In this document: positions 1 to 7,735 of the stretch, in pieces
How the letters are laid out: the number at the start of each line of letters is the position of its first letter
Numbering within the stretch: position 1 is the stretch's first letter
Assembly (NCBI GenBank): GCA_964418565.1
Contig: CAYQMB010000045.1
Coordinates: 1-22,181, forward strand
DNA from: JAQIBY01 sp964418565
Lineage (GTDB): Bacteria > Bacteroidota > Bacteroidia > Bacteroidales > ML635J-15
Reading direction: 5' to 3'
Length of the DNA stretch: 22,181 nucleotides
The notes under the pieces: model-generated
The model's input: the letters and a program-made list of their open reading frames with translations, nothing else
The model's database searches: none
What the model was told of the DNA's origin: nothing
Position numbers and translations under genes: made by a program

Positions 1-425
1 ATTTCATTGGAACCACCACCGATATCCAGTAACAGACAAGCTTGCTCGTCCATTGGTACGGCTTCACGTATGCCCCTGTATATATATTCAGCTTCATCCC
101 CACCGCTGATAACCTGAACATCAAATCCGGTTTTGGTTTTTATTTGTCGTAAAACATTGGTTCGGTTATTTGCGTTTCTGATGCCGGATGTTGCATGGAC
201 GGTAGTTTTCTTTACATCGTTTTTCTCAATGAGATCACGGTAACTCAGTAAGGCATCTACCACCCTCTGTATAGCAGAAGCCGGAATGTTTCCATTTGGA
301 AAGCCTTCAGCACCGAGTTTGATGGGAAGTTTTTCCGACAACAGAACGTCTATTCCATGCGAATTCCAATCAGCTATGCTCAGGTTACAAGTGTTTGTCC
401 CGAGATCTATGCTGGCATATACCAT
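1..425 (-). CDS. Ppx/GppA-family phosphatase, N-terminal part (cut by window edge)
   Basis: The first 141 residues of a protein of the exopolyphosphatase / pppGpp phosphatase family (actin-like ATPase fold) are readable; the rest lies left of position 1. Visible motifs are the phosphate-1 loop SIDLGTNTCNL (residues 5-15), ATSGIRNANN (78-87), ISGGDEAEYIYRGI (106-119; E111 aligns with the catalytic Glu of E. coli Ppx by motif) and the phosphate-2 loop DIGGGSNE (134-141). Family members hydrolyse terminal phosphates of polyphosphate or pppGpp in the cytoplasm; which substrate is used here cannot be told from the fragment. The ATG at 423-425 is 4 nt after the permease stop, so the gene is probably the last visible cistron of the ABC exporter operon. 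No Shine-Dalgarno sequence is present. The family is sure, the substrate is not. Confidence 0.88.
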   Translation of the reverse strand, partial: MVYASIDLGTNTCNLSIADWNSHGIDVLLSEKLPIKLGAEGFPNGNIPASAIQRVVDALLSYRDLIEKNDVKKTTVHATSGIRNANNRTNVLRQIKTKTGFDVQVISGGDEAEYIYRGIREAVPMDEQACLLLDIGGGSNE

Positions 426-429
426 AAAA

Positions 430-1794
430 TCAGTTTCTATATCGTATCCATTTCCATATTTCCTTATAATTCACCTTTTTACCATACATAAGAATGCCGG
501 TACGGTAAATTTTTCCGGATAACCAGACCATAAAGATAAACGAAATAATCAAAACTGACCATGAAATTATAAGATCAATAAGGGGAACACCGAAAGGAAT
601 ACGCACCATCATCACAATGGGGGATGTAAACGGTATGATTGAAAACCAGTATGCCAGAGAGGTTTCCGGGTTGTTAATCACGGAGAACATAACAATAAGC
701 CCCAACACAAGAGGCAGGGTAATTGGAAGCATAAACTGCTGGGTATCGGCTTCATTATCAACTGCCGAGCCGACCGCAGCGAACAATCCGGCATAGAGCA
801 GGTACCCGAAGAGGAAATAAATGATAAATGATGTCAGCAGCAGAGGGAAATTAATGGCCCGAACCGATTGCATGGCAGTTTCCACTGTACTGGAGAGTTC
901 AGTTTGTACCGGCTGGTCACCCAATTTTGAACCAGAGTTCACCATTTGTTCCAATTGCGGATTTTGCTGAAATCCGGCCGGACTATCAATAAACACCGCC
1001 TGAGCAGCGGTAAACAAACCCAGGGTTAAAAATATCCACAGGATAAACTGGGTAAGGCCGACAAAAGCAATACCAATAATTTTACCCATCATCAGTGTAA
1101 ATGGTTTTACCGATGATACAATGATTTCCACGATGCGGTTGGATTTCTCTTCTATAACCCCACGCATAACCTGACTGCCATACATAAAAACAAACATGTA
1201 AATCAGGAATCCGGCCAGGTAGCCAATGATCATTGAAATTTCGGTACTGGTACTTTTTTGCTCACCATCCTCTCCAAGTTTAATGGTATGAATACTGACA
1301 TTTGACTCCACAGCTTTCACAACTTTTCGCATCTCGGCTGTGCTTATGCCAAGTTCAGATCCTTTAATCTGCAATTTTGCATCCTCCAGCAATTTTTCCA
1401 TATCACCTGCAATCTTAAGCTTTACATTAAGACCCGGTTGCTTATCGGAATACATTTTAGCCACAGCATTGCCAGTATCCACAATATTAATCGGAATATA
1501 CAGCACAGCATAATATCCCCTTTCCTCCATTACAGAAACGGCTGAATCCACAGAGTAACCCTGCAGGTACTCATAATGAACATATTGCGTGTTTTGAAAA
1601 TGATCATGAAAAATATAACTGTCATCAATCACCGCAATGGTTTTTGTATCCGTATCTTCCATCTGCGCCAGCCAGATCGGGACGAACATAAGGGCTGCAA
1701 ACAGTATAGGACCAAGTATGGTCATGATAATAAAGGTTCGCTTTTTAACGCGGCTCAGGTATTCTCGTTTGATGATGATGAATATTCTGTTCAT
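430..1794 (-). CDS. ABC-2 type exporter permease (NatB/YhaP-like)
   Basis: A 454-residue integral membrane protein of the ABC-2 permease family. One N-terminal membrane segment (about residues 20-43) follows a basic cytoplasmic start. Next comes a large extracytoplasmic region (about 44-185), then a cluster of membrane segments at about 187-207, 235-265, 315-345, 353-373, 383-398 and 405-425. The motif EEKSNRIVEIIVSSVKP (215-231) between membrane segments is the typical cytoplasmic coupling region of this family. Known relatives export Na+, drugs or other small molecules; the substrate here is unknown. It lies 12 nt after the ATPase gene and ends in TGA, 4 nt before the phosphatase start, so all three probably share a transcript. 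The TGA stop matters for interpreting infA in this window. Confidence 0.9.
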   Translation of the reverse strand: MNRIFIIIKREYLSRVKKRTFIIMTILGPILFAALMFVPIWLAQMEDTDTKTIAVIDDSYIFHDHFQNTQYVHYEYLQGYSVDSAVSVMEERGYYAVLYIPINIVDTGNAVAKMYSDKQPGLNVKLKIAGDMEKLLEDAKLQIKGSELGISTAEMRKVVKAVESNVSIHTIKLGEDGEQKSTSTEISMIIGYLAGFLIYMFVFMYGSQVMRGVIEEKSNRIVEIIVSSVKPFTLMMGKIIGIAFVGLTQFILWIFLTLGLFTAAQAVFIDSPAGFQQNPQLEQMVNSGSKLGDQPVQTELSSTVETAMQSVRAINFPLLLTSFIIYFLFGYLLYAGLFAAVGSAVDNEADTQQFMLPITLPLVLGLIVMFSVINNPETSLAYWFSIIPFTSPIVMMVRIPFGVPLIDLIISWSVLIISFIFMVWLSGKIYRTGILMYGKKVNYKEIWKWIRYRN

Positions 1795-1806
1795 GGTTCG
1801 AGCAAA

Positions 1807-2742
1807 TTAATCTGATTCAACTTCAGTACCTTCAACAAGGCCGATAAAAATATTATTCATGCTGGGTTTAACCTGACGGAAAGATACAACTTTGCCTTTT
1901 TCAATAAAACTTTTCAGCAGGTCATTCGTTGTGAAATTCTCATTAAGCCGTTTGACACGAAGGATATTCCCGGTTTTATTTTTCGGTGGGGGTAGTATTT
2001 CATAATCCGGTGTCATAGCCACTTCGGGGCGGTTAAAATCCCCGTCGAATTCAATCTCATAAATATCCGGAGCGTATTTACTGCGGATTTTCTCTATGGG
2101 GCCTTCGACAATGATTTTCGCATCATTAATCAGAGCAATATGATCGCATACTTCTTCAACAGAAGCCATATTGTGTGTCGAAAAAATGATTGTAGAACCT
2201 TTATCCCGCAGGGTTTGAATTTCTTTTTTCAACAGGTTTGCGTTGATAGGATCAAAGCCAGAGAAAGGTTCATCAAAAATGAGCAATTCCGGCTCATGCA
2301 ATACGGTTGTAATGAATTGCACTTTTTGTGCCATCCCTTTTGATAATTCCTCAACCTTTTTGTCCCACCATGACTCTATACCAAATTTCTCAAACCATGC
2401 ATGCAGGCGTTTTGTTGCTTCTGTACGGCTCAAGCCCTTCAGCTGAGTAAGATAGAGTGCCTGCTCCCCTACCTTCATTTTTTTGTACAGACCCCTTTCT
2501 TCCGGTAAATACCCGATTCGCTCAATATGTTTTGAGCGCAATTGTTCGCCCATAAACTCTACCCTGCCTTTGTCGGGGGCAGTAATCTGATTTATGATTC
2601 GGATAAAGGTGGTTTTCCCTGCACCGTTTGGCCCTAAAAGGCCGTATATACTACCTTTCGGGACCGCAAGGCTGAGGTCATCCAGTGCCCGGTGATTAAT
2701 AAAATCTTTTACAATATTATCTGCCTTCAGAATGGCTTCCAT
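1807..2742 (-). CDS. ABC exporter ATP-binding protein with DUF4162-type tail
   Basis: A 311-residue cytoplasmic ATPase that should power the permease encoded next to it. Walker A is GPNGAGKT (37-44), the signature is LSKGM (133-137, an SGG-variant form usual in NatA-like proteins), Walker B is LLIFDE (153-158) with catalytic E158, and the switch His is H190 in FSTHN. After about residue 215 comes an alpha/beta tail of the DUF4162 kind found in NatA/YhaQ-type exporters. The start is the ATG at 2740-2742, with no ribosome-binding site. It is the first gene of the exporter operon and is divergent from the aminotransferase, so its promoter should lie in 2743-3019. The transported substrate cannot be inferred. 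Confidence 0.92.
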   Translation of the reverse strand: MEAILKADNIVKDFINHRALDDLSLAVPKGSIYGLLGPNGAGKTTFIRIINQITAPDKGRVEFMGEQLRSKHIERIGYLPEERGLYKKMKVGEQALYLTQLKGLSRTEATKRLHAWFEKFGIESWWDKKVEELSKGMAQKVQFITTVLHEPELLIFDEPFSGFDPINANLLKKEIQTLRDKGSTIIFSTHNMASVEEVCDHIALINDAKIIVEGPIEKIRSKYAPDIYEIEFDGDFNRPEVAMTPDYEILPPPKNKTGNILRVKRLNENFTTNDLLKSFIEKGKVVSFRQVKPSMNNIFIGLVEGTEVESD

Positions 2743-3019
2743 AATCCAAAAATTTTGGCGTTAAATTAGTGATAATTGAGCGATTTATTGTTAAAAGTTT
2801 CTTATTGTTTAAAACCAGTCATTAACTTTTTTCCGGTTTTGTTTCCGCTTATCAAAAGCCATGTTACCTGCAGCATGGGAAACTTCAGTATAATACCCAA
2901 TCCCCCCGGATATCCTAAAAAAAATAAACCCATTTGCTATGCTGTGAAGCATAACAGGAATTATGTAAAACGGTAAAAGTTCTGTAAATTTGAAAAAGCA
3001 AAACTAAAACAAAAATATT
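2743..3019. promoter_or_regulatory. Divergent intergenic region between ABC exporter and ilvE
   Basis: A 277-bp non-coding stretch between two divergent genes, so it should hold promoters for both. On the plus strand TAAATTTG (2985-2992) matches the Bacteroidota -7 consensus TAnnTTTG, 27 nt before the ilvE start; the matching -33 TTTG is weak (TTATG at 2961-2965). A perfect 6-bp dyad, TATGCT-N4-AGCATA (2938-2953), lies just upstream and could be a regulator site. No clear -7 box was seen for the minus-strand operon. I see no small gene or RNA here. Confidence 0.45.
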
Positions 3020-4042
3020 ATGCCAGATTTAAATTGGTCCGAGCTACCTTTCGGTTACATAAAGACAAACGCAAACCTGCGTACTTATTTCAAAGACGGA
3101 AAATGGAGCAAACCTGAAGTCTCCCATTCTGAACACATTAACATTCATATGGCTGCCACTGCCCTGCATTATGGACAGGAAGCATTTGAAGGAATGAAAG
3201 CGTATCGTGGTAAAGACGGGAAAATACGGCTTTTTCGCTGGGAAGAAAACTGGGAGCGGATGCAAAATTCTGCCAAAGGAATTATGATGGAACCGGTGCC
3301 CAAAACGCTTTTTAAGGAAATGATTGTTGAGGCAGTTAAGCAAAACAAGGAGTTTGTTCCGCCGCACGGAACAGGCGCAGCTTTGTACATCAGGCCATTC
3401 TTGTTTGGAAGTGGTGCAGAAGTCGGTGTGAAACCAGCAAAAGAGTACATGTTTGTTGTTTTTGTCACCCCGGTAGGACCATACTTCAAGGAAGGATTTA
3501 ATCCTGTTAAAATTGCCATCGTACGTGACACAGACCGCGCTGCCCCACTGGGTACCGGCACTCTGAAAGTTGGTGGCAATTATGCAGCTTCATTACGTGG
3601 TGTTCATAAGGTTCATGAGGCTGGCTATGGCTCTCCCCTGTACCTTGATGCCAAAGAAAAAAACTATATAGATGAAATTGGTGCTGCCAACTTTTTTGGC
3701 ATTAAAAATGGCACCTACATCACACCAAAATCATCATCCATCCTGCCCTCCATTACAAACAAAAGCCTTATTGAGCTGGCAGGACATCTGGGATTAAAAA
3801 CCGAGCGCCGGCCTGTGCATGTAGATGAGCTGGATAGCTTTGAAGAAGTTGGCGCCTGCGGAACAGCTGCAATTATTGCACCCATCGGTGAAATAAGGGA
3901 TCTTGAAAAAGAGAAAACCTATATGTATTGCCCGGACGGGAAACCAGGAGAATGGTCAACCAAACTGTATAATACACTGGTTAACATCCAGTACGGTGAT
4001 GAAGAGGATCCCTTTGGCTGGACAGAGGTCCTTGATATTTAA
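3020..4042 (+). CDS. ilvE: Branched-chain amino acid aminotransferase (class IV PLP enzyme)
   Basis: A 340-residue PLP enzyme that moves the amino group between glutamate and the 2-oxo acids of Leu, Ile and Val, the last step of their synthesis. K183 in TLKVGGNYAASL is the PLP Schiff-base lysine by alignment with E. coli KAGGNY and human CKLGGNY. EIGAANFF (219-226) and the late GACGTAAIIAPIG (278-290) are conserved family blocks. Length and motifs fit the longer eukaryote-like subtype (group II) rather than the roughly 308-residue E. coli type. Only one Cys (C280) remains where human BCAT has its redox CxxC. The start ATG at 3020 has no Shine-Dalgarno sequence, but an A-rich leader and a -7-like box are upstream. 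The gene is monocistronic, with a hairpin terminator directly after it. Confidence 0.95.
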   Translation: MPDLNWSELPFGYIKTNANLRTYFKDGKWSKPEVSHSEHINIHMAATALHYGQEAFEGMKAYRGKDGKIRLFRWEENWERMQNSAKGIMMEPVPKTLFKEMIVEAVKQNKEFVPPHGTGAALYIRPFLFGSGAEVGVKPAKEYMFVVFVTPVGPYFKEGFNPVKIAIVRDTDRAAPLGTGTLKVGGNYAASLRGVHKVHEAGYGSPLYLDAKEKNYIDEIGAANFFGIKNGTYITPKSSSILPSITNKSLIELAGHLGLKTERRPVHVDELDSFEEVGACGTAAIIAPIGEIRDLEKEKTYMYCPDGKPGEWSTKLYNTLVNIQYGDEEDPFGWTEVLDI

Positions 4043-4068
4043 TCACCCACAACACAAACATACCACAG

Positions 4069-4101
4069 AAAACGGTGCAACAAACATGCACCGTTTTTTT
4101 T
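4069..4101 (+). terminator. Rho-independent terminator after ilvE
   Basis: An 11-bp perfect stem, AAAACGGTGCA / TGCACCGTTTT (4069-4079 with 4087-4097), has a 7-nt loop and a run of eight T from 4094. It starts 26 nt after the ilvE stop. The A-run on the left arm could make it work in both directions, but no gene enters from the right on the minus strand. Confidence 0.88.
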
Positions 4102-4160
4102 GTGGATCTTCGGTGTATGGCAGAAACAGGATCACACAAATTCAGCTTAGGATATTTGAT

Positions 4161-4168
4161 TATCTTTG
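4161..4168 (+). promoter_or_regulatory. Putative -7 box for the small lipoprotein gene
   Basis: TATCTTTG is an exact match to the Bacteroidota TAnnTTTG -7 element and ends 17 nt before the ATG at 4186. No TTTG at the expected -33 distance was found, so this is only a candidate. Confidence 0.35.
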
Positions 4169-4185
4169 TTAATAAACACAGCGAC

Positions 4186-4617
4186 ATGAAAAACATCACT
4201 TGCCTCGCTTTTATATTATTACTGTTATCAGCATTTTCCTGTAAGCTTAAATACATTGACAAATCAGATTTTGAAGGAAAATGGGAACTTACCGGAAGGC
4301 CGGGGCTTTCGGGAATGGTAGTAGAAATCAGTCAGACCAATGATCGTCATACAGGTACAATTGTCAGCCCCCCGGATGCTGAAGCGCTGGACGGCTTTCT
4401 AAAAGAGGGCGCAATTTGGGTCAGCAGTATTCATCGGAATTCAAATTTCCAGTTCATCATCGTGGAAAAACGGCCTGCTGAGACATTGATGAATCAGTAT
4501 GATATACCAACCAGCACTGAGTGGCATGCTGAGTTTATTCATAAAGACACGATTGGATTAAGCCTTCAGGGCGATCCGCAAAGCAGCAAAATCCGTTATA
4601 TCAGAATAAAAAAGTAA
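4186..4617 (+). CDS. Small predicted lipoprotein of unknown function
   Basis: A 143-residue protein starting MKNITCLAFILLLLSAFSC. The basic-hydrophobic N-terminus followed by Cys19 (AFSC) looks like a type II signal with a relaxed lipobox, so lipid attachment at C19 is predicted with moderate confidence. The mature part (FEGKWELTG at about 29-37, then alternating short strands and a final SSKIRYIRIKK) suggests a small beta-rich, lipocalin-like or META-like outer-membrane-associated domain, but I do not recognise a family. An upstream in-frame start at 4075 is rejected because it would run through the ilvE terminator and bury the signal peptide. It ends only 3 nt from the end of the convergent YfaP-like gene. 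Confidence 0.7.
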   Translation: MKNITCLAFILLLLSAFSCKLKYIDKSDFEGKWELTGRPGLSGMVVEISQTNDRHTGTIVSPPDAEALDGFLKEGAIWVSSIHRNSNFQFIIVEKRPAETLMNQYDIPTSTEWHAEFIHKDTIGLSLQGDPQSSKIRYIRIKK

Positions 4618-4620
4618 TGA

Positions 4621-5406
4621 TCAGCGTGATGTTACATCATTTACTGGGTGAATACCCCCTTGACTAAAGGTAAAAACTTTCCAGAGGTTTCCCCGTTCGC
4701 CCTCTGAGATACGTATGGTTTTAACCAGCTGATCTTCCTTATATACGCGAACAGTGGCGCCTGATTTTGCAAGCCCGCGTGAATTATCCCTCTTACGGTT
4801 GGAGTAATCGCGCACGTAATAGGCATAAACAGCATAATCATCCACATCGTTAATGGTAATCGTCTCAGGGCCAAATCCATTTCTGTCATCTCTGTCAAGC
4901 CCACCTTTGCCATCTTCCAGCACTTTTGTATCACGATAGGATATGTGATAACCGTCCCGTTTCATAAAATGAGCATCCAGATCGCGGGGGCGCCTGTCCC
5001 AATCCAGAACAATGCGCATGCTACCGATATCAAGCACAGGTGAAACAGAAAACCGATTACGGAAAATGGTTCCAGCCCGCACTTCAAATTCGTACGTAGC
5101 AGAGATATAGCCATCCATGGAAAAACGAGCAGGGTAATTGCCGTCTTCCCCGAGTTTGTCAAAACGCACTTTACCATCATAATCGGAATACAGAGTTTTT
5201 CCCCGGACAATAACTTTTCCACCTTCCAGCGGCTCACCCGAGAGAGCATCAAAGAAGCGCAGGGTCATACGATCATTTTCTTCTTCCTCAAATGCATCGT
5301 CGAACTTATCCTCCATAGCTTCAAATTTATCCTCAATGTCTTCCTGCGCGATGGCAGCCGTAAAAAAGAACAAGAGAAAGGGCAAAAGGTAAACAGTATT
5401 TTTCAT
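4621..5406 (-). CDS. Secreted YfaP/DUF2135-like beta-sandwich protein
   Basis: A 261-residue exported protein. The signal peptide is MKNTVYLLPFLLFFFTAAIA (1-20), with cleavage likely before Q21. Next comes a very acidic helix-like segment with a repeated EDKF unit (residues 22-45). A carboxypeptidase-regulatory-like beta-sandwich follows (about 46-125, with the LSGEPLEGGKVIVRG block), and then a C-terminal domain (about 128-250). That last domain carries LDWDRRPRDLDAH, DRNGFGPETITI, AVYAYYVRDYS, SGATVRVY and LWKVFTF, the pattern I associate with the YfaP/DUF2135 family. It probably sits in the periplasm or on the surface; the acidic residues in RDLD could bind metal, but no function is known. 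The start at 5406 was chosen for the signal peptide over an in-frame start at 5463. It stops with TGA. Confidence 0.78.
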   Translation of the reverse strand: MKNTVYLLPFLLFFFTAAIAQEDIEDKFEAMEDKFDDAFEEEENDRMTLRFFDALSGEPLEGGKVIVRGKTLYSDYDGKVRFDKLGEDGNYPARFSMDGYISATYEFEVRAGTIFRNRFSVSPVLDIGSMRIVLDWDRRPRDLDAHFMKRDGYHISYRDTKVLEDGKGGLDRDDRNGFGPETITINDVDDYAVYAYYVRDYSNRKRDNSRGLAKSGATVRVYKEDQLVKTIRISEGERGNLWKVFTFSQGGIHPVNDVTSR

Positions 5407-5426
5407 GATTTTCGTTTTTAATAAAT

Positions 5427-5458
5427 TAAAGATAATCAATTTTACAAATGCAGGCAAA
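5427..5458 (-). promoter_or_regulatory. Putative Bacteroidota-type promoter for the YfaP-like gene
   Basis: Read on the minus strand, TTTG (5455-5458), a 20-nt spacer and TATCTTTA (5427-5434) fit the TTTG / TAnnTTTG promoter with one mismatch in the -7 box. The -7 box ends 20 nt before the chosen start codon, which also supports the start at 5406. Confidence 0.42.
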
Positions 5459-5529
5459 TACAATGCCGAAAAAGCATGTCAGGGATTTTTTGTATCTTGT
5501 TAAGGAAAAACCATTTATAACAAAGCATT

Positions 5530-6303
5530 ATGACAGACAAAAACCTCATTGCACAATTAAGCAGGCAATTTGAGACAGACGGCTACACGCTTGCTTTGCA
5601 GGGATTAAGCAGTCATCCGATACGTATCTCCGCATTATTTAAGCTCACCCGTGATTTTTATGCGTATATAGACAGTTTTCTTAAGGATTTTGAATATTTC
5701 ATTGAGAAACAAGATCACAAAATTGATTGTCAGAAAGGGTGCTCAAGTTGTTGCTACCAGGCCGTATTTATCACTCCATTTGAAGCATTATATACGGCAG
5801 ACTTTATTCGCAAACACATGCCAGTACCAATACAGAAGCAGATTCTGCAGCGTATAAAATCGAAACACAACAGCACGCATAAGATGGATGCCAGAATCTG
5901 CCTGACTTATCGCGAGGCCTGCCCGCTGCTTGACACAAAAAGCAACAGTTGCATGGTACATGCAGTTCGTCCTCAGGCCTGCCGCATATTTTTATCTTCC
6001 GATGTAGATTCCTGCAAAGCCAGCTATAACAACCCGAACCAACACGACATTTTTTCCCGCTTATACGATTTGCCACTGCAAACCGGAAGAGCATTTTGTG
6101 CCGGCTTCAATAGCAGGCTGAGCGAACTGGGATTGCAGACCGATGAACTAAAACTTGAAGATGGGATGCTTGAGGCGCTGGAAAATCGTCATGCGGCAGA
6201 TGAGTGGCTACAGGGAAAAAATAACTTCACAGCGAATTACAGCAATGATGAACTAAAAATATTTTCAGAACACGTTGAGAAATCAGGACAGATTGTGGTG
6301 TAA
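5530..6303 (+). CDS. YkgJ-family cysteine-cluster protein (putative metal/Fe-S binding)
   Basis: A 257-residue cytoplasmic protein with the cysteine pattern of the YkgJ (CxxxCxxCC) family. C67, C71, C74 and C75 lie in CQKGCSSCC; C124, C131 and C141 in the middle; C151 in RPQACRIF; and C162 and C190 further on. The family is annotated as a zinc- or iron-chelating domain, sometimes called Fe-S oxidoreductase; no substrate or reaction is established. Residues 1-60 and 200-257 are predicted mainly helical and lack known motifs. The ATG at 5530 has no Shine-Dalgarno sequence. The gene is divergent from the YfaP-like gene (123 bp between starts) and is followed by a bidirectional terminator, so it is probably transcribed alone. 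Confidence 0.85.
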   Translation: MTDKNLIAQLSRQFETDGYTLALQGLSSHPIRISALFKLTRDFYAYIDSFLKDFEYFIEKQDHKIDCQKGCSSCCYQAVFITPFEALYTADFIRKHMPVPIQKQILQRIKSKHNSTHKMDARICLTYREACPLLDTKSNSCMVHAVRPQACRIFLSSDVDSCKASYNNPNQHDIFSRLYDLPLQTGRAFCAGFNSRLSELGLQTDELKLEDGMLEALENRHAADEWLQGKNNFTANYSNDELKIFSEHVEKSGQIVV

Positions 6304-6342
6304 ACGAAAAAAGCCGTCTTAGATTAAAGGCGGCTTTTTCGT
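6304..6342. terminator. Bidirectional terminator between ykgJ-like gene and eno
   Basis: The core stem is GCCGTCTT / AAGGCGGC with one G-T wobble and a 6-nt loop. An A-run on the left and a T-run on the right (ACGAAAAAA...TTTTTCGT) extend it, so it can serve both the plus-strand cysteine-cluster gene and the minus-strand enolase gene that converge here. Confidence 0.88.
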
Positions 6343-6355
6343 ATCGTATGGTGTC

Positions 6356-7639
6356 TTAAATAAATTTAAAATCGCGACCCAGGTAATAAGCGTTATCACC
6401 AAGGGCTTCTTCAATTCTCATCAGTTGATTGTATTTGGCAATTCGATCTGAGCGTGATGCGGACCCGGTTTTAATCATTCCGGTATTCAAAGCCACTGCA
6501 AGGTCAGCGATGAATGTATCTTCCGTTTCACCTGAACGATGGCTGATAACGGAAGTATAAGAACTGCGATGAGCTACATCAACAGCCTGAACGGTTTCCG
6601 ATAGTGTGCCAATCTGATTAACTTTAATAAGAATTGAGTTACCGACGGAATTCTGGATACCGCGGACAAGCCTTTTGACATTGGTAACAAACAGATCATC
6701 ACCAACAAGTTGTACCTTATCACCAATTTCTGAGGTCAGCTTGGCCCATCCCTGCCAGTCGTCTTCTGCCAGGCCATCTTCTATTGACAAGATGGGGTAT
6801 TTTTTCACCCATTCAGACCAGAACTGTACCATATCATCTGAGCTAAGCTTTTTCCCGTTGGATTTAAGCTCGTACAGGTTCGTATCTGTATTATAAAACT
6901 CAGATGCGGCGGGATCAAGTGCAATAAATACCTCTTCGCCGGGTTTGTAACCAGCTTTTTCTATGGCTTTCATGACATACTCTATCGCTTCCTCGTTGGA
7001 CTTAAGGCCAGGAGCAAAGCCGCCTTCATCGCCCACATTGGTTGAAAACCCACTTTCCTTGAGTACAGACTTCAGGTTGTGGAAAATCTCCACTCCCATG
7101 CGCAAGGCTTCAGAAAACGTAGGAGCACCAACCGGCATAACCATAAATTCCTGAAAATCTATGTTGTTATCAGCATGAGAACCTCCGTTTAGGATATTCA
7201 TCATCGGGATTGGCAGAGTATTAGCAGAAACACCGCCAATGTAATTATACAGTGGCATTCCGTGATACTGTGCAGCGGCCTGAGCGGAAGCCAGTGATAC
7301 GCCAAGAATTGCGTTAGCTCCCAGTTCGGCTTTATTATCGGTACCATCGAGCTGAATAAGGGTTCTGTCCAGTGTATTTTGGTCATCTACGTATAATCCT
7401 TCAAGCTCATTAGCAATGGTTTCATTAACGTTATACACCGCTTTATTGACCGATTTTCCCATAAAGCGTGTTTTATCTCCATCACGCAGCTCAACGGCTT
7501 CGTGTATACCTGTAGAAGCGCCGGATGGTACGGCTGCACGTCCTATGATACCACTGTTGGTCATTACTTCAACCTCCACGGTAGGGTTACCGCGCGAATC
7601 GAGAATTTGTCTGGCATGAATATTTCTAATCTGGGCCAT
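6356..7639 (-). CDS. eno: Enolase (phosphopyruvate hydratase)
   Basis: A 427-residue glycolytic enzyme that interconverts 2-phosphoglycerate and phosphoenolpyruvate. All key residues are present: catalytic acid E205 (GDEGGFAP), catalytic base K339 (ILIKVNQIGTLSET, the family signature), Mg ligands D242 (ALDPAASE), E287 (SIEDGLAEDDW) and D314 (LVGDDLFVTN), plus H156 in the mobile loop and SHRSGETEDTFIADL (366-380). The length is typical of bacterial enolases. The ATG at 7637-7639 follows an A/T-rich leader without Shine-Dalgarno. It lies just downstream of the terminator that closes the ribosomal cluster, and no clear promoter was found in the short gap, so low-level readthrough could contribute to its expression. 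It converges with the cysteine-cluster gene. Confidence 0.97.
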   Translation of the reverse strand: MAQIRNIHARQILDSRGNPTVEVEVMTNSGIIGRAAVPSGASTGIHEAVELRDGDKTRFMGKSVNKAVYNVNETIANELEGLYVDDQNTLDRTLIQLDGTDNKAELGANAILGVSLASAQAAAQYHGMPLYNYIGGVSANTLPIPMMNILNGGSHADNNIDFQEFMVMPVGAPTFSEALRMGVEIFHNLKSVLKESGFSTNVGDEGGFAPGLKSNEEAIEYVMKAIEKAGYKPGEEVFIALDPAASEFYNTDTNLYELKSNGKKLSSDDMVQFWSEWVKKYPILSIEDGLAEDDWQGWAKLTSEIGDKVQLVGDDLFVTNVKRLVRGIQNSVGNSILIKVNQIGTLSETVQAVDVAHRSSYTSVISHRSGETEDTFIADLAVALNTGMIKTGSASRSDRIAKYNQLMRIEEALGDNAYYLGRDFKFI

Positions 7640-7677
7640 AATATTTCTTATTTTTAGTTAATGCGGGCTTAAATTAC

Positions 7678-7712
7678 AAAAAAATCGGGAGAGCCAAAAA
7701 ACCCCTCCCGAT
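7678..7712 (-). terminator. Terminator of the ribosomal protein supercluster (after rplQ)
   Basis: On the minus strand ATCGGGAG (7705-7712) pairs perfectly with CTCCCGAT (7684-7691) around a 13-nt loop and is followed by a run of seven T (7684 to 7678). It begins 23 nt after the rplQ stop and ends about 38 nt before the eno start codon. Confidence 0.9.
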
Positions 7713-7735
7713 AAATACAATATGCAAAAGATACG

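Noticed and set aside
4075..4185. Longer start for the small lipoprotein (upstream in-frame ATG at 4075)
   Set aside because: It would place the start inside the ilvE terminator hairpin and put 37 residues ahead of a clear lipoprotein signal.
5407..5463. Longer start for the YfaP-like protein at 5463
   Set aside because: It would add 19 residues before a clear signal peptide and overlap the candidate promoter at 5427-5458.
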